From positions 1-55,019 of the forward strand of contig NZ_JAGGQB010000010.1 of NCBI RefSeq assembly GCF_018613535.1: DNA of 55,019 nucleotides, written 5' to 3'. The stretch is from Bacillus sp. ISL-51 (GTDB lineage Bacteria > Bacillota > Bacilli > Bacillales > Bacillaceae). A model generated the notes under the pieces. The model worked only from the letters and a program-made list of their open reading frames with translations. It had not been told where the DNA came from and did not search any database. Each line of letters starts with the position of its first letter. The stretch's first letter is position 1. Positions 19,909 to 30,020 of this stretch are shown here, one piece after another. A program made the translations under genes and the position numbers.

Positions 19909-19975
19909 ATTATAAATGAAAGCACAGATAGGATTTTGTCAAAAGAAGGTAACGATTCCAAAGAACTCTTCGACG
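19909..19975 (-). promoter_or_regulatory. spoIIE promoter, sigma-A with Spo0A boxes
   Basis: Minus strand TTGACA (19937-19942) and TATAAT (19909-19914) are 22 bp apart by my count, longer than optimal; B. subtilis spoIIE is known for a roughly 21-bp spacer that needs Spo0A~P. A 0A-box-like TGTCAAA on the plus strand overlaps the -35 (19937-19943), and CGTCGAA on the minus strand is at 19969-19975, both 6/7 matches to TGTCGAA. Confidence 0.75.
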
Positions 19976-20040
19976 CTTTCTCCCTTGTTCCCCTTTCCTC
20001 TCTTATTTCCACCGACATTTCTCAAAAAGTTGTCTAAATA

Positions 20041-20077
20041 TGAAAAAATCGGCTTCTGTAGCAGAAGCTGATTCGCT
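20041..20077 (-). terminator. Intrinsic terminator after tRNA-Glu
   Basis: Minus strand AATCAGCTTCTG CTA CAGAAGCCGATT forms a stem with one mismatch and a 3-nt loop, followed by TTTTT. It lies a few bases after the tRNA-Glu 3' end. Confidence 0.85.
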
Positions 20078-20080
20078 TGA

Positions 20081-20152
20081 TGACCCGTACGGGATTCGAA
20101 CCCGTGTTACCGCCGTGAAAGGGCGGTGTCTTAACCGCTTGACCAACGGGCC
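20081..20152 (-). tRNA. tRNA-Glu (anticodon UUC)
   Basis: The 72-nt minus-strand sequence folds as a tRNA: 5' GGCCCGT pairs with 3' ACGGGTC, the D-arm has GGTCAAGCGGTTA, the anticodon loop is CTTTCAC with TTC, and the T-arm has GGTTCGAATCC. The 3' CCA is not encoded (TCA follows the discriminator A), so it must be added enzymatically. It follows tRNA-Met by 9 nt and precedes a terminator. Confidence 0.97.
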
Positions 20153-20161
20153 TAACAAATA

Positions 20162-20238
20162 TGGTAGCGGCGGAGGGGATCGAACCCCCGACCTCACGGG
20201 TATGAACCGTACGCTCTAGCCAGCTGAGCTACACCGCC
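20162..20238 (-). tRNA. tRNA-Met (anticodon CAU)
   Basis: A 77-nt minus-strand tRNA with 5' GGCGGTG, D-arm AGCTCAGCTGGCTAGAGC, anticodon loop TTCATAC (CAT), T-loop GGTTCGATCC and an encoded CCA. The first pair is G1-U72 and the stem lacks the initiator's GGG/CCC anticodon features, so I call elongator Met; in strain 168 this locus is trnSL-Met1. A tRNA-Ile precursor read by TilS would also have CAU but does not match here as I remember it. Confidence 0.93.
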
Positions 20239-20265
20239 ATATAGGTGCTTATAAGCACAAGTTAT

Positions 20266-20294
20266 ATAATACAAAGGTTTCTTAATTCCGTCAA
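20266..20294 (-). promoter_or_regulatory. Promoter of the tRNA-Met/tRNA-Glu unit (sigma-A)
   Basis: Minus strand TTGACG (20289-20294) and TATTAT (20266-20271) have a 17-bp spacer and end 27 bp before the tRNA-Met 5' end. Confidence 0.8.
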
Positions 20295-20337
20295 CAGAAA
20301 GTTTAAAGTTTTAATTTTCTGACTACAAAAAGAAGCA

Positions 20338-20372
20338 TACAAAAAAAAGCACCCGCTGGGATAGACGGATGC
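20338..20372 (-). terminator. Intrinsic terminator after yabR
   Basis: Minus strand GCATCCG ... CGGGTGC (one G-U pair) closes a 12-nt loop and is followed by TTTTTTTT. It ends the spoVT-yabR side of the map before the tRNA promoter. Confidence 0.75.
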
Positions 20373-20398
20373 CCCATGTATTTATAGAAAGCAGCAAG

Positions 20399-20785
20399 TT
20401 ATCCTCTTCTTGCTCCGCGCCCTCCACGTTTTGATTCCGTGTTTCGTTTTAAAGATGATAAGCGGTCTTCGCTATCTTTAAGAAACTTGTTCATTTTCTG
20501 TTCAAAAGATTCTTTCGGACGGAAATCATTTCTAGGTCTGGCTTGCGGACGGTCTTTAGCTTTTTTAATTGATAAACCAATTTTCCCGTCTTTTTCAACG
20601 TTGATGACTTTCACTTCAACTTGATCGCCGACTTTTAAATGTTCGTTAATGTCTTTGACATAATTATCGGCTACCTCACTGATATGAACGAGACCGGTTG
20701 AGCCTCCAGGCAATTCAACAAACGCTCCGAAATTTGTAATACCTGTTATTTTCCCTTGCAACTTGCTGCCAACTTCAATCGACAT
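20399..20785 (-). CDS. yabR: S1-domain RNA-binding protein YabR
   Basis: A 128-aa protein with one S1 RNA-binding domain (residues 4-74: VGSKLQGKITGITNFGAFVE, GLVHISEVAD, GDQVEVKVINVE). The C-terminal half is basic and Arg/Gly-rich, ending RGGRGARRG, and is probably unstructured. Similar general stress and ribosome-associated S1 proteins (YugI, YlyA/CvfD) bind RNA or ribosomes, but the role of YabR is not defined. It is preceded by AAGGAGGAG and followed by a terminator. It is downstream of divIC, a conserved order. Confidence 0.93.
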   Translation of the reverse strand: MSIEVGSKLQGKITGITNFGAFVELPGGSTGLVHISEVADNYVKDINEHLKVGDQVEVKVINVEKDGKIGLSIKKAKDRPQARPRNDFRPKESFEQKMNKFLKDSEDRLSSLKRNTESKRGGRGARRG

Positions 20786-20865
20786 AAAAAAAGTGCTCCT
20801 CCTTAGGCTTATAAAAAGATCGTTTGTTTAATTATACCTAAATAAAAATTTAAGTGTCAACAAGG

Positions 20866-21243
20866 CTACTTGCTCTTCTTCTCTACATTGAAGAGAATTT
20901 CACCATTTCCTGACATAAACAAGTCTCTTCTGGCAAGCTCTGTGACGTAATCCTCATCCTTTAATTTGGTAATTTCATCTTTTAAATCTGCTTGTTTTGT
21001 ATTCAAACCTTTGATTTCTTTTTCAAGCTGTGCTTTCTTTTCTTCGTTTGCGCTAAGGGAAGAGGTTTGTGACCACAGAGAACCCGCTAACACAATAGCC
21101 GTTAACAACACAAGGGCACCAAATACAATCAACCGTCTGAAAAGCCCTTTTCGCCTTCTTTTCATGAGCTGAGATTGCCGCTCTACCTGCTCTTTATAGT
21201 CATTTTGAATTTCAGTTATTGTTCGTTCCCTAGATAGATTCAA
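20866..21243 (-). CDS. divIC: Cell division protein DivIC
   Basis: A bitopic membrane protein of the divisome that pairs with FtsL and DivIB to activate septal peptidoglycan synthesis. The 125-aa protein has a short basic cytoplasmic part (KRRRKGLFRR), one TM helix (37-56) and an extracellular coiled coil (about 60-97) before the C-terminal EDYVTELARRDLF. The TTG at 21243 is preceded by AAAGGAGG at a spacing of 10 and gives the standard length; the frame extends 43 codons upstream without a ribosome binding site. Closely follows yabQ. Confidence 0.95.
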   Translation of the reverse strand: MNLSRERTITEIQNDYKEQVERQSQLMKRRRKGLFRRLIVFGALVLLTAIVLAGSLWSQTSSLSANEEKKAQLEKEIKGLNTKQADLKDEITKLKDEDYVTELARRDLFMSGNGEILFNVEKKSK

Positions 21244-21260
21244 ACCAGACGGTCCTCCTT

Positions 21261-21896
21261 TCACCTTTTCAAAATACGTATAATGGTCGATCTGATTGTT
21301 ATGAATAGTTTCTTGCTCTGTTTTAAAAATCCTGCACCCTTTTGAAAATATCGTTTGAAAGTAAGACGCCACTTTTCAGGAAGAAGTTTCAATATTTGTT
21401 TTAACAGAAAATACAGCGGATACAGCAAGAACTTCATGATCCTATAAAGACATAATACGAAAAAAGCAATCATTCGGTAAGAGTATAAAGAAATAAACAC
21501 AACCAGTCCGATCACCAGCTTGAACAGCCCGACGACCGGACGAAACAGCACATGCTGAATGAGCTTTTTGACAAATTGATAAAAAGAAACCACAAGATGA
21601 ATGGTGAATTTCAGTATTTTTATATACATTCGTTTACAAAGGCTTTGGTACGTCGCAACGCCCAATAATACAGCTAAGAAAATGTATATCCGGAGTTCTC
21701 CCTCATTTACATTGAGCAGCACGTAGAAAAACAGCAGCCCTTGTACAATCCAAAAAAGAATATCGTGGATGAATAACAGCCATCTGGCTGTTTTGGCGCG
21801 AATGACAAAAAGCCTGTATGTATCAAGTGACGCTCCGAGCCAGGCGCCCATACCGGCCATTGCCAGCATTGTATAAAATTGTGTCGTCAGCGTCAT
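21261..21896 (-). CDS. yabQ: Spore cortex membrane protein YabQ
   Basis: A 211-aa mother-cell membrane protein required in B. subtilis for spore cortex formation (known phenotype). Hydrophobic helices are visible at about 5-22, 38-58, 66-84, 100-120 and 123-155; the C-terminal part is strongly basic (RLTFKRYFQKG..KKLF). The start overlaps the yabP stop by 4 nt, so the pair is probably coupled. Expression by sigma-E is known in B. subtilis; I did not find a clear sigma-E site. Confidence 0.92.
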   Translation of the reverse strand: MTLTTQFYTMLAMAGMGAWLGASLDTYRLFVIRAKTARWLLFIHDILFWIVQGLLFFYVLLNVNEGELRIYIFLAVLLGVATYQSLCKRMYIKILKFTIHLVVSFYQFVKKLIQHVLFRPVVGLFKLVIGLVVFISLYSYRMIAFFVLCLYRIMKFLLYPLYFLLKQILKLLPEKWRLTFKRYFQKGAGFLKQSKKLFITIRSTIIRILKR

Positions 21897-22195
21897 TTAA
21901 ACAACTTGCTAAAAAATCCTTTAGCTTTATCCCCTTGCTGCTCGTCTAAATATACAAGGTCAAACACCCTGCCTTTTATGGACACAATTCCCTTTTCCAC
22001 ATCAAGATTTTTCATTTGCAGATTCTCGCCTCTGACCGAAAGCATCCCCATAACCGTTTCCAGCAAAAACTCTTCGTTATCAAAACTTTCCACATGCTTG
22101 ACGCCCGAAATGTCTAAATGCTTTCTGCCTTTCATTGTCACGTCATGCTGTTCCGGAACAGAAGAAGAACCTTTTTGCTCATAATATGAATTCAT
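21893..22195 (-). CDS. yabP: Sporulation protein YabP (spore cortex/coat assembly)
   Basis: A 100-aa soluble protein of the YabP/YqfC family, made in the mother cell by sigma-E in B. subtilis and needed for normal spore development. The conserved part (residues 20-90) has RKHLDISGVKHVESF and a VSIKGRVFDL strand, probably a beta-rich membrane-associated fold. A purine-rich GGGGG element precedes the ATG. It ends in an ATGA overlap with yabQ, its functional partner. Confidence 0.92.
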   Translation of the reverse strand: MNSYYEQKGSSSVPEQHDVTMKGRKHLDISGVKHVESFDNEEFLLETVMGMLSVRGENLQMKNLDVEKGIVSIKGRVFDLVYLDEQQGDKAKGFFSKLFK

Positions 22196-22273
22196 CTATT
22201 CAGCCCCCATATCCTCGATACTTTTAGCATTATTACTGCATTGTATGAGGCTGGGGCTTGGTTTAGAACAAGC

Positions 22274-22534
22274 CTATTCGCCGAGTTTTTCTTCTTTGAC
22301 GATCGTGTACATGCCTGCGGCTTCCTCTTTTTTCGTCGTTTCTTTCAGCTCGTTCACTTTTACAGTGACAAGCTTTTGACCGAAACGGACCTTCAGTTCG
22401 TCTCCCGCTTTTACGTCAGAGCTGGCTTTCGCCTGATTTCCATTAATGGTGATTCTCCCCTGATCGGCAACTTCTTTTGCCAATGTGCGGCGTTTAATTA
22501 ATCTGGATACTTTTAAAAATTTATCGAGTCTCAT
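22274..22534 (-). CDS. rqcP: Ribosome-associated quality control S4-domain protein RqcP (YabO)
   Basis: Binds the 50S P-site tRNA and works with RqcH in adding alanine tails to stalled nascent chains (known from B. subtilis). The 86-aa protein is an S4/Hsp15-type RNA-binding domain: [19 protein letters not shown] (1-19), GRITINGN and GDELKVRFG. The ATG at 22534 follows GAGAGGAGATCC; a longer frame of 19 more codons lacks a ribosome binding site and overlaps yabN. It is next to other translation-rescue genes such as pth in the wider window. Confidence 0.95.
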   Translation of the reverse strand: MRLDKFLKVSRLIKRRTLAKEVADQGRITINGNQAKASSDVKAGDELKVRFGQKLVTVKVNELKETTKKEEAAGMYTIVKEEKLGE

Positions 22535-22535
22535 A

Positions 22536-24011
22536 CTAGGATCTCCTCTCCGTTTCTTTTGCCTCATTCCACAGTTTGTCCATATCCTCAAGTGACATAT
22601 CTGTCAGTTCCAGCCCCTTTGATGCGGCTGTGTTTTCAATATAAGCAAACCGCCTGCGGAATTTGCCGTTTGTCATCGCAAGCGCTTCTTCTGGTTCAAT
22701 TTTATAGTATCGGCCGACATTGACCAATGCAAATAAAACATCACCGAATTCAGCTTTCAGGCTCAGTCCGTCCGAAGTTTCATCGGAAGCCTCAGCAGAA
22801 AATTCCTTGATCTCTTCATTCACTTTGTCCCACATTTCTTGAACCTGATCCCAGTCAAATCCGACTTTTGCCGCCTTTTTCTGAAGCTTGGCGGCTTTTG
22901 AGAGAGCAGGCAGGGTTTTCGGTACGGAATCCAGCAATGACGCGGAAGTTGTTTGTTTTTCTGCCTTTTTGATTTCTTCCCAATTGGCGACGACATCATG
23001 TTCATCCCGAACCTTAACATCTTTAAACACGTGCGGGTGCCTTCTGACCATTTTCTCGCTGATGTCTCTGAGGACATCATCAATTGAAAAATATCCCTCG
23101 TCTTCTCCGATTTGGGCGTGCAGCATGACCTGAAGCAATACGTCCCCAAGTTCTTCTATGATATGATCCGTGTCTTCTTCGTCAATGGCCTCAAGCAGCT
23201 CGTAGCATTCCTCGATCATATATTGTTTTAAAGACTGATGTGTCTGCTTTTGATCCCACGGGCAGCCGTTCGGCCCGCGAAGCTCTCGGATAATTCTTCG
23301 GAATGCAGAGAATTCTTGGTAAAGGAGTTCCTCTTTTTTAATCGGCGGAACGTACACACTTGTTAAATTATTTATGCCGACACTGCGGTCAAGCTCATAT
23401 AAAGGAACCTTTCTTATATCCTCTTCCTTGCTTCCCGCCGCGGTCACGATCACCACTTCATAGTCATCTGGCAGCTTCTCCATCAGCGTCAGCTTCACAT
23501 CTGAGGCGGTCATTTGGTCATATACCTGACAAATAATCAGATGATGACGCAGCTCAAGCTCATCTGGACTCATCGTTGCCGCATCTGCAAATTGAAGCCC
23601 CTCAATCGGGTCAATACGCAACGCGTTAAATGTCGCATCCAGAAAGCTTTGTCCTCCGGCGGTGTGTACGGTTATCTGTTTTTCTTCTTGCCGTTCAAAT
23701 AACAGCTGAACTGTTTTCTCCGCAACGAACGGATGGCCCGGGACTGCGTAGACGACATCTTCATGCTTCACTTTTTCAAAAAGAATGTCCGTGATCTCTT
23801 CGTAAACGGCTTCGAATTGATCGTGTTTTTCATAAATCTCATCAAAGAAATAGATTTGGGCCTCGGTCTCTCGCTCTAATTCTTTTACTAAAGGGTGGTC
23901 TTTCGTTCTCAGATAAAGAGCCTCCGCCTGAGTCAGCAGCTTATGTACGCCAACTGTTAACTGGTCCATGTCTCCGGCGCCAAGACCGACGACTGTAATG
24001 TTACCTGCCAT
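22536..24011 (-). CDS. yabN: YabN: tetrapyrrole methylase-like domain fused to MazG NTP pyrophosphohydrolase
   Basis: A 491-aa two-domain protein. Residues 1-220 look like a SAM-dependent tetrapyrrole methylase ([28 protein letters not shown]). Residues about 250-485 contain two MazG segments, the first with metal-binding [16 protein letters not shown] and [12 protein letters not shown], the second with [18 protein letters not shown]. MazG hydrolyses non-canonical or excess NTPs. The methylase half is probably not active in porphyrin chemistry in this setting (inference). The start overlaps yabM by 11 nt. A conserved Bacillus fusion. Confidence 0.9.
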   Translation of the reverse strand: MAGNITVVGLGAGDMDQLTVGVHKLLTQAEALYLRTKDHPLVKELERETEAQIYFFDEIYEKHDQFEAVYEEITDILFEKVKHEDVVYAVPGHPFVAEKTVQLLFERQEEKQITVHTAGGQSFLDATFNALRIDPIEGLQFADAATMSPDELELRHHLIICQVYDQMTASDVKLTLMEKLPDDYEVVIVTAAGSKEEDIRKVPLYELDRSVGINNLTSVYVPPIKKEELLYQEFSAFRRIIRELRGPNGCPWDQKQTHQSLKQYMIEECYELLEAIDEEDTDHIIEELGDVLLQVMLHAQIGEDEGYFSIDDVLRDISEKMVRRHPHVFKDVKVRDEHDVVANWEEIKKAEKQTTSASLLDSVPKTLPALSKAAKLQKKAAKVGFDWDQVQEMWDKVNEEIKEFSAEASDETSDGLSLKAEFGDVLFALVNVGRYYKIEPEEALAMTNGKFRRRFAYIENTAASKGLELTDMSLEDMDKLWNEAKETERRS

Positions 24012-25581
24012 GTTTTTCTCTCCTCGTTTTCAATTTGCTTAATGTATTGCCAAAAGGAACGCTGCTCAGCTCTTCGTCCGTAAAGATCTTCATTCTTATC
24101 ATACAATAGATAAACAAAAGCCCCCCGATTGCTGATGCCGATAGGCTTTCACAGACCGCTCCACCCCTGCTGACGGAAACAATACTCTGCCAGAGTTTCA
24201 AATAGACGAGCAGTAAGACTATCATCAACAGACCGCACCACAGCAGCCTGGCAATAACGCCGCCTATTTTGGTCAGCCAGCCTTTTTTCCAAATCCGATG
24301 CAGATTGAGGCCCGCAACGGCGGCAAATGCCAGAACGGTCGCAAGCGCCGCTCCTGCAATACCCCAGCTTGGGACAAATAAAACATTCAGCAGCCATTTC
24401 AGCACCCCTCCTGCACAGACTGATACCGCAGGAAAAATGGTATGTCCCGCCCCTTGAAGAATAGCGGCGGCTGTCAGCGCGATTGATGCAAAAAAGATGG
24501 ACAAGCTGAAAATTTGTAAGGCCGCCGTTCCCTCGCTGTTCTGAAACAGCATAATATTAACCGGTTCTAGAATACAAAAGAGACCAGCTGAAGCCCCGAT
24601 TCCCACTGCAAGGCAGAACTTGACGGCCGATGTTGCTTTTTCTGTTATGATAAACGGTTTCTTTTCATTTACCGCTTTTGATATGGATGGAACCAAAGAA
24701 GCAGCGATGCTGACGGCAAACACGGTTCCCAGCTGAAGAAGCGGCTGTCCCCGGTCATAAATGCCTTTCAGCCGTTTCGCGCCGCGGCTCTCTGTGCCAT
24801 CTGACAGCAGTGAATATAAGTTCAGAGCGTCAACAAGCTGAATCAAAAGCAATAATACACTGCTGACGCAAATGGTGATGGAATACAGCAGCAGCTTTTT
24901 TACAATGACGCCTGTTCCGATGTCGCCGCTGTCCCTCTTTGTGTTTTTTCTTTTGCACCAAAAAATACCCAATACACATAGCGCTGCGAAGCCTCCGGCA
25001 ATTGATCCCGAGGCTGCTCCCGCTCCCGCCGCGTACAGTGAGTGACCTTTTTTCAGCAGCCAGAAGGACAAGCCGAGAAGCACCGCAACACGCAGCAGCT
25101 GTTCTGTAATCTGTGATAAGGCTGACGGCAGCATATCGTGCACACCTTGGAAATAGCCCCGCAAAAGCGCAGTAAACGGAAACAGCAAAAAAGCAAATGA
25201 TGCGACGCGTATCAGCATCACAAGACGGGCGTCACCCATAAAATCGGCTAACGGCGCCGCCCCCGCATACATCAATGTAAAAAGAATGATTCCCGCTCCC
25301 AAGACATACAGAGCAGAAATTTTCAGTATTTTTTGTCTATGATCGCTATAGTCATTCATTAATTTTGATATGATCACCGGAAAACCGGATGTTGAAAGCA
25401 TGACTGCGATACCCAAAAACGGGTATACCTGCTGATAAATGTAAAATCCGACGTCACCGACAATATTTTGAAAAGGGACTCTGTACACGGCGCTCAATAT
25501 TTTTGTAACGATGCCCGCAATGACCAGTACAAAAGCACCCTGCCATGCCCATTGCCGTTTGGCTCCAACTGAATCGTTCAT
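24001..25581 (-). CDS. yabM: Polysaccharide-transport/flippase family protein YabM (SpoVB/MurJ-like)
   Basis: A 526-aa integral membrane protein with about 14 TM helices, of the MVF/PST branch of the MOP superfamily that includes SpoVB and the lipid II flippase MurJ. The N-terminus has AWQGAFVLVIAGIVTKILSA and VPFQNIVGDVGFYIYQQVYP, typical of SpoVB-type proteins. Probable substrate: an undecaprenyl-linked envelope precursor; specificity unknown. AAGGAGC precedes the ATG. It lies between the sporulation regulator spoVT and yabN. Confidence 0.88.
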   Translation of the reverse strand: MNDSVGAKRQWAWQGAFVLVIAGIVTKILSAVYRVPFQNIVGDVGFYIYQQVYPFLGIAVMLSTSGFPVIISKLMNDYSDHRQKILKISALYVLGAGIILFTLMYAGAAPLADFMGDARLVMLIRVASFAFLLFPFTALLRGYFQGVHDMLPSALSQITEQLLRVAVLLGLSFWLLKKGHSLYAAGAGAASGSIAGGFAALCVLGIFWCKRKNTKRDSGDIGTGVIVKKLLLYSITICVSSVLLLLIQLVDALNLYSLLSDGTESRGAKRLKGIYDRGQPLLQLGTVFAVSIAASLVPSISKAVNEKKPFIITEKATSAVKFCLAVGIGASAGLFCILEPVNIMLFQNSEGTAALQIFSLSIFFASIALTAAAILQGAGHTIFPAVSVCAGGVLKWLLNVLFVPSWGIAGAALATVLAFAAVAGLNLHRIWKKGWLTKIGGVIARLLWCGLLMIVLLLVYLKLWQSIVSVSRGGAVCESLSASAIGGLLFIYCMIRMKIFTDEELSSVPFGNTLSKLKTRREKHGR

Positions 25582-25675
25582 CCAAAAGCTCCTTCCAGCC
25601 GCAAAAAAATACGAACTATAAAAACGAGCTTATTATATCACAATCTAACGGCGGAACCGATTTCAGATCACATAT

Positions 25676-25709
25676 GAAAAAGAACAGCACATGTTCCTGA
25701 GCTGTTCTT
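25676..25709 (-). terminator. Intrinsic terminator after spoVT
   Basis: The stem AAGAACAGC (25680-25688) / GCTGTTCTT (25701-25709) is followed on the minus strand by TTTTC. It separates spoVT from yabM. Confidence 0.85.
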
Positions 25710-25743
25710 TCCCCGTTGCTTATTTCAATAATGGTAATAAGGC

Positions 25744-26280
25744 CTACTGTTCCATCTGTCTGGCCAAAAAACTGGCTGCCGTTTCAACCGCTTTATGCTC
25801 GACTTCGCCTAAGGCTTGTTCTTTTGAAAAAATGACTACCGCTCCGATGGGATCGCCATTTGCTACGATAGGAGCTATGGTATAAGAGCTCATGTCTTCA
25901 TCAATGTCATTCACAAGCTGCGCCGATTTCACGTCGCTCTCTATTACGGAGCTGCGCTGATCCATCGTTTTCTCCAGCAGGTCACTGACTGCTTTGTTTA
26001 AAAATTCTTTTTTCGAGCTGCCTGAGACGGCAATATATGCGTCACGGTCGCAAATCAAAACGGAATGGCCGAGACTGTCATAAAGCGCGTCTGCATATTC
26101 CTTCGCAAAATCACCCAGCTCACTGATTGGAGAATACTTTTTCAGAATAACTTCTCCGTCGCGGTCAACAAATATCTCAAGCGGGTCTCCTTCCCTGATT
26201 CGCAATGTTCTCCGAATTTCTTTAGGGATGACGACCCGTCCCAGATCATCAATACGACGTACGATACCTGTAGCTTTCAT
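25744..26280 (-). CDS. spoVT: Stage V sporulation regulator SpoVT
   Basis: A forespore transcription factor that tunes sigma-G genes. The 178-aa protein has an AbrB-type swapped-hairpin DNA-binding domain (1-53, TGIVRRIDDLGRVVIP) and a C-terminal GAF domain (about 55-178) that may bind a small ligand. The N-terminal domain is clearly paralogous to AbrB, encoded 19 kb away. The upstream region has a good sigma-G promoter, consistent with its known regulation. A hairpin terminator follows. Confidence 0.96.
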   Translation of the reverse strand: MKATGIVRRIDDLGRVVIPKEIRRTLRIREGDPLEIFVDRDGEVILKKYSPISELGDFAKEYADALYDSLGHSVLICDRDAYIAVSGSSKKEFLNKAVSDLLEKTMDQRSSVIESDVKSAQLVNDIDEDMSSYTIAPIVANGDPIGAVVIFSKEQALGEVEHKAVETAASFLARQMEQ

Positions 26281-26369
26281 CTCTCTGGTGCCTCTCTTTC
26301 ATGTGATGATATTTAAGGGAAAGTACTAAAGCTTTCTACTTTATGTAGCTTCCGCCACTCGCTTGAAAT

Positions 26370-26399
26370 TAGTATCCGTCACATCAAATGTAATATACA
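26370..26399 (-). promoter_or_regulatory. spoVT promoter (sigma-G)
   Basis: Minus strand TGTATA (26394-26399) and GATACTA (26370-26376), spacer 17 bp, match the sigma-G consensus (TGNATA / CATACTA) except one base. B. subtilis spoVT is a sigma-G gene. Confidence 0.75.
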
Positions 26400-26416
26400 C
26401 CAGAGAGTAACAATTT

Positions 26417-29400
26417 TTATGAAGATGCGATTGTTTGTTTTTTCACGTCTTGCAGGCCTTTCAGCATGCCGAGCACGGTATCCAGCCACTCTTCCGTTTT
26501 GCGGCCTTTTGTCTGCACTGAGATTTTCAGTTTTTTCCCTTCCATTCCCAGTCCGATTTGTCTGCCGTATTTATTGCCGAGCTCGAATAGTTTTTGTCCG
26601 TCAATTTCTGCACTGGCTTCTTCAGAAATGGTAAATCTGACTGCGTCTTTATCCTGCTTAATGAGTTCGACGCGTTCATACTTTCCGTACACCTTCATCT
26701 CAGCGACTGTAAACAGGAGTTCCACTTCTTTCGGATAGCTGCCGAACCGGTCGATCATTTCGTCTTGAAGCTCGTTTTTCTCCTCAATTGTCGCGATTGA
26801 TCTAAAGCGCTTATACATATCGATCTTCTGTTTGCCGTCTTGGATATAGTTCTCGGGAATGTAAGCGTCAAGTTCGATGTCGATTTCCGTTTCGAACTGC
26901 TCGCTTCTCGGCGTATCGCCTTTTCGCTCTTCAATTGCTTCTTTCAGCATTTGGGAATACAAGTCAAATCCGACTGAATCGATAAAGCCGTGCTGCTGGG
27001 CGCCGAGAAGATTCCCCGCTCCCCTGATCGTCAAGTCGCGCATGGCAATTTTGAATCCTGAGCCAAGCTCCGTAAATTCTTTAATCGCTTGAAGCCGTTT
27101 TTCCGCCACTTCAGTAAGCACTTTGTCTCTGCGGTACGTGAAATACGCATAAGCGACCCGATTAGAGCGTCCGACCCGTCCTCTGAGCTGATACAGCTGA
27201 GAGAGCCCCATTTTATCGCCGTCAAACACAATCAAAGTATTGACGTTTGGAATATCTACGCCTGTTTCAATGATGGTCGTGCTGACCAAAACATCCGATT
27301 CCCCTTCGAGAAAATTAAGCATGACGCTTTCCAATTCATTTTCGGTCATTTTCCCGTGGGCATATGCCACCTTCGCATCAGGAACAAGCATGGAAATCTC
27401 ATCAGCTTTCCGCTCAATATCATCAACACGGTTGTACAAGAAATAAACTTGCCCTCCGCGCGCCAGCTCCCTCTCAATCGCTTCCCTTACAAGCGCGCCG
27501 TTGTATTCAACCACATACGTCTGTACAGGGAAACGGTTTTCAGGCGGTGTCTCAATGACAGATAAGTCCCTTACCCCCAGCATGGACATATGAAGTGTAC
27601 GCGGGATAGGTGTCGCTGTAAGTGTTAATACATCGACATTGGCTTTGATCTGTTTGATTTTTTCCTTATGTGTGACACCGAATCGCTGCTCCTCATCAAT
27701 AATGAGCAGACCGAGATCCTTGTAGACAACATCCTTTGATAAGAGCCTGTGGGTTCCGATGACGATATCAACCGTTCCGTTTTTCAGACCCTTGATCGTT
27801 TCATTCGCTTCTTTTCTCGTTCTGAATCTGCTGAGAAGGCCGATATTGATCGGGTAGTCCTGAAATCTTTCCATAATGGTTTCGTAATGCTGTTGAGCCA
27901 GTATGGTTGTCGGCACGAGCAGTGCTACCTGCTTCCCGTCGGCAATCGCTTTAAATGCGGCACGGATGGCTACCTCTGTTTTCCCGTAACCGACGTCGCC
28001 GCAAAGCAAGCGATCCATCGGGCGCTCTCTTTCCATATCCTTTTTGATTTCCTGAATGGAGCGGAGCTGATCTTCCGTTTCCTGATAAGAGAAAGCAGAC
28101 TCGAACTGCCGCTGCATTTCGTGATCAGGAGAGAAAGCGTAGCCTTTGCTTGCTTCCCGTTCCGCATATAGCTTAATTAAATCGTCGGCAATGTCCTGAA
28201 CGGATGTTTCGACTTTTTTCTTCACCCGTTTCCATTCGCTGCCGCCGAGCTTATAGAGCTTCGGTTCTTTGCCTTCTGATCCGACATATTTCTGAACCTG
28301 GTCAATCTGTTCTACCGGCACATACAGCTTATCGCTGCCCTGGTAATGGATGTTCAGATAATCTTTATGAATCCCTTTGATTTCAAGCGTTTCAATGCCT
28401 AAATACTTACCGATTCCGTGGTTGATGTGGACGACGTAGTCTCCAACCTGCAGTTCAGAATAGCTTTTGATCCGCTCTGCATTTGTCAGCTTCTGTTTTC
28501 TCGGTTTCTTTTTAATCCGGTTTTTGAACAGTTCTTCCTCCGTGATGACGGCAAGCTTCATCAGCGGCAATTCAAAGCCTGATTGCAGCTCGCCCTCCAT
28601 CACATAAACCTGTCCTTGGACAAGTGCTTTAGTACTGTCCGTTTTAGCCGCTTCAATTTCATAATCAGCCAGCACGGAAGCCAATCTGTCTGTTCTGTCT
28701 TTATTTGCTCCTAAAAAGACGACAGTAAAGCCCGATTTCTTAAAGCGTTCTATTTCACCGGCGAGCACGTTCATCTGCCCGTGGAAATTCTGCATCTGCC
28801 TGCTTGTCACATTCACGATATTCTGCGGGCTTGTATGCTGTACATGACGTAAAAATAACGAAAAGTATAACGTCGGGCGCCGTTTTTCGGACATCAGGTG
28901 CTGGAAGCTGAAGGATAAATTGATGTCATGCAGAATTTTCCCTTCCTCCAGCAGATTTGTCATGAACTCGGCCTCTTCTTTTTGCAGCTGCTCCTCCATC
29001 TCATGTATGCGGCTGACCTCGTCTAACACTATAAGCGTGTCTGACGGCGTATAATCTAGCAAACTAGCAGGCTTTTCGTAAAAATAAGAGAGATACTTGA
29101 CCAGCTCTTGATCAGTCTGTCCTGTTGATAATCGCTCTTTATCATGAGAGATATTCATGTGCAGCATCTCTTTTTGTTTGTCCTGCTTCAGCTTTTTCAG
29201 ACTTTCGGCCAGACCTTGATCCAATTTCTCCATCGCACGGGCTTTTTCTTCCGCTCTGATGATCAGTTCCTTAGCGGGACCGATTGTGACGGTTTTAAGC
29301 GTCTCAATTGATCGTTGGTCATCGGAGTTAAAGCTTCTGATGGAGTCAACCTCTGTATCAAACAATTCAATTCTCACCGGGTGCTCAGACGTCAGCGGAT

Positions 29401-29950
29401 AAATGTCGATAATTCCGCCGCGAATACTGAATTCACCGGGTGCAGAAACCATATCGGACCGCTCATACCCCACCTGTACAAGGCGTGCAGAAAGCTGATC
29501 CGGCTCTATATCATCTCCGAGGGTAATAACCAATTGACTGTTTTTCCAAAGCTCTTTTGGCGGAAGCATTCTTCTTACGGCAGCGACAGGCGCCACGACA
29601 ATAGGCGCTCCCCCATTTGTTAATCTATTAATGACATCGAGCCGCTGAGCCCGCAGTTCCGGACTCGCCACCGCGATTTCTGAAGAAATCAGTTCGTTAA
29701 CGGGGTATAAAAAAACAGACTGGTCCCCGAGAAGCGCCGTCAGGTCTTCCGTCACTTTTTGGGCCTGGTATAAATTATGGGTGATAAAAAAGATCGGCTT
29801 TTTCGTTTCCTGGGCCAGGGCGGAGGTAAAAACAGAACGTGCGGAACCTGACAGACCCGCAAGCAGCTGTTCCTTCAGCCCCTCGTGTAAACCGTTAACA
29901 ATGGAGTTAAAATCATCGCTTTCTTTTATAAAGGTTTGAATATTGTCCAT
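26417..29950 (-). CDS. mfd: Transcription-repair coupling factor Mfd
   Basis: Removes RNA polymerase stalled at DNA lesions and recruits UvrA. The 1177-aa protein has the UvrB-like N-terminal modules (1-350), the RNA polymerase interaction domain around [20 protein letters not shown], the SF2 translocase with Walker [12 protein letters not shown] and the box [17 protein letters not shown], the second RecA-like lobe to about 960 ([24 protein letters not shown]) and the C-terminal TRCF domain. The ATG follows GGAGGGG. It comes after the fin terminator. Full length for the family. Confidence 0.98.
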   Translation of the reverse strand: MDNIQTFIKESDDFNSIVNGLHEGLKEQLLAGLSGSARSVFTSALAQETKKPIFFITHNLYQAQKVTEDLTALLGDQSVFLYPVNELISSEIAVASPELRAQRLDVINRLTNGGAPIVVAPVAAVRRMLPPKELWKNSQLVITLGDDIEPDQLSARLVQVGYERSDMVSAPGEFSIRGGIIDIYPLTSEHPVRIELFDTEVDSIRSFNSDDQRSIETLKTVTIGPAKELIIRAEEKARAMEKLDQGLAESLKKLKQDKQKEMLHMNISHDKERLSTGQTDQELVKYLSYFYEKPASLLDYTPSDTLIVLDEVSRIHEMEEQLQKEEAEFMTNLLEEGKILHDINLSFSFQHLMSEKRRPTLYFSLFLRHVQHTSPQNIVNVTSRQMQNFHGQMNVLAGEIERFKKSGFTVVFLGANKDRTDRLASVLADYEIEAAKTDSTKALVQGQVYVMEGELQSGFELPLMKLAVITEEELFKNRIKKKPRKQKLTNAERIKSYSELQVGDYVVHINHGIGKYLGIETLEIKGIHKDYLNIHYQGSDKLYVPVEQIDQVQKYVGSEGKEPKLYKLGGSEWKRVKKKVETSVQDIADDLIKLYAEREASKGYAFSPDHEMQRQFESAFSYQETEDQLRSIQEIKKDMERERPMDRLLCGDVGYGKTEVAIRAAFKAIADGKQVALLVPTTILAQQHYETIMERFQDYPINIGLLSRFRTRKEANETIKGLKNGTVDIVIGTHRLLSKDVVYKDLGLLIIDEEQRFGVTHKEKIKQIKANVDVLTLTATPIPRTLHMSMLGVRDLSVIETPPENRFPVQTYVVEYNGALVREAIERELARGGQVYFLYNRVDDIERKADEISMLVPDAKVAYAHGKMTENELESVMLNFLEGESDVLVSTTIIETGVDIPNVNTLIVFDGDKMGLSQLYQLRGRVGRSNRVAYAYFTYRRDKVLTEVAEKRLQAIKEFTELGSGFKIAMRDLTIRGAGNLLGAQQHGFIDSVGFDLYSQMLKEAIEERKGDTPRSEQFETEIDIELDAYIPENYIQDGKQKIDMYKRFRSIATIEEKNELQDEMIDRFGSYPKEVELLFTVAEMKVYGKYERVELIKQDKDAVRFTISEEASAEIDGQKLFELGNKYGRQIGLGMEGKKLKISVQTKGRKTEEWLDTVLGMLKGLQDVKKQTIASS

Positions 29951-29983
29951 ATGGGCCCCTCCTCTCTGTTTTCTGCAAGAACA

Positions 29984-30017
29984 GAAAAACGCTTTGGTCT
30001 AGAATCTACACCAAAGC
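29984..30017 (-). terminator. Intrinsic terminator after fin
   Basis: The stem GCTTTGGT (29991-29998) / ACCAAAGC (30010-30017) with an 11-nt loop is followed on the minus strand by GTTTTTC. Confidence 0.85.
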
Positions 30018-30020
30018 TTT

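Noticed and set aside
20003..20197. A 64-codon minus-strand frame across the tRNA genes
   Set aside because: It reads straight through tRNA-Glu and tRNA-Met, which explain the sequence fully.
24001..25581. yabM as a mobile or horizontally acquired flippase gene
   Set aside because: It sits in the conserved spoVT-yabM-yabN order with overlaps to its neighbour and ordinary composition; no repeats or integrase nearby.
26417..29950. Possible frameshift or fusion in the large mfd frame
   Set aside because: The 1177-aa length and domain order are normal for Mfd.
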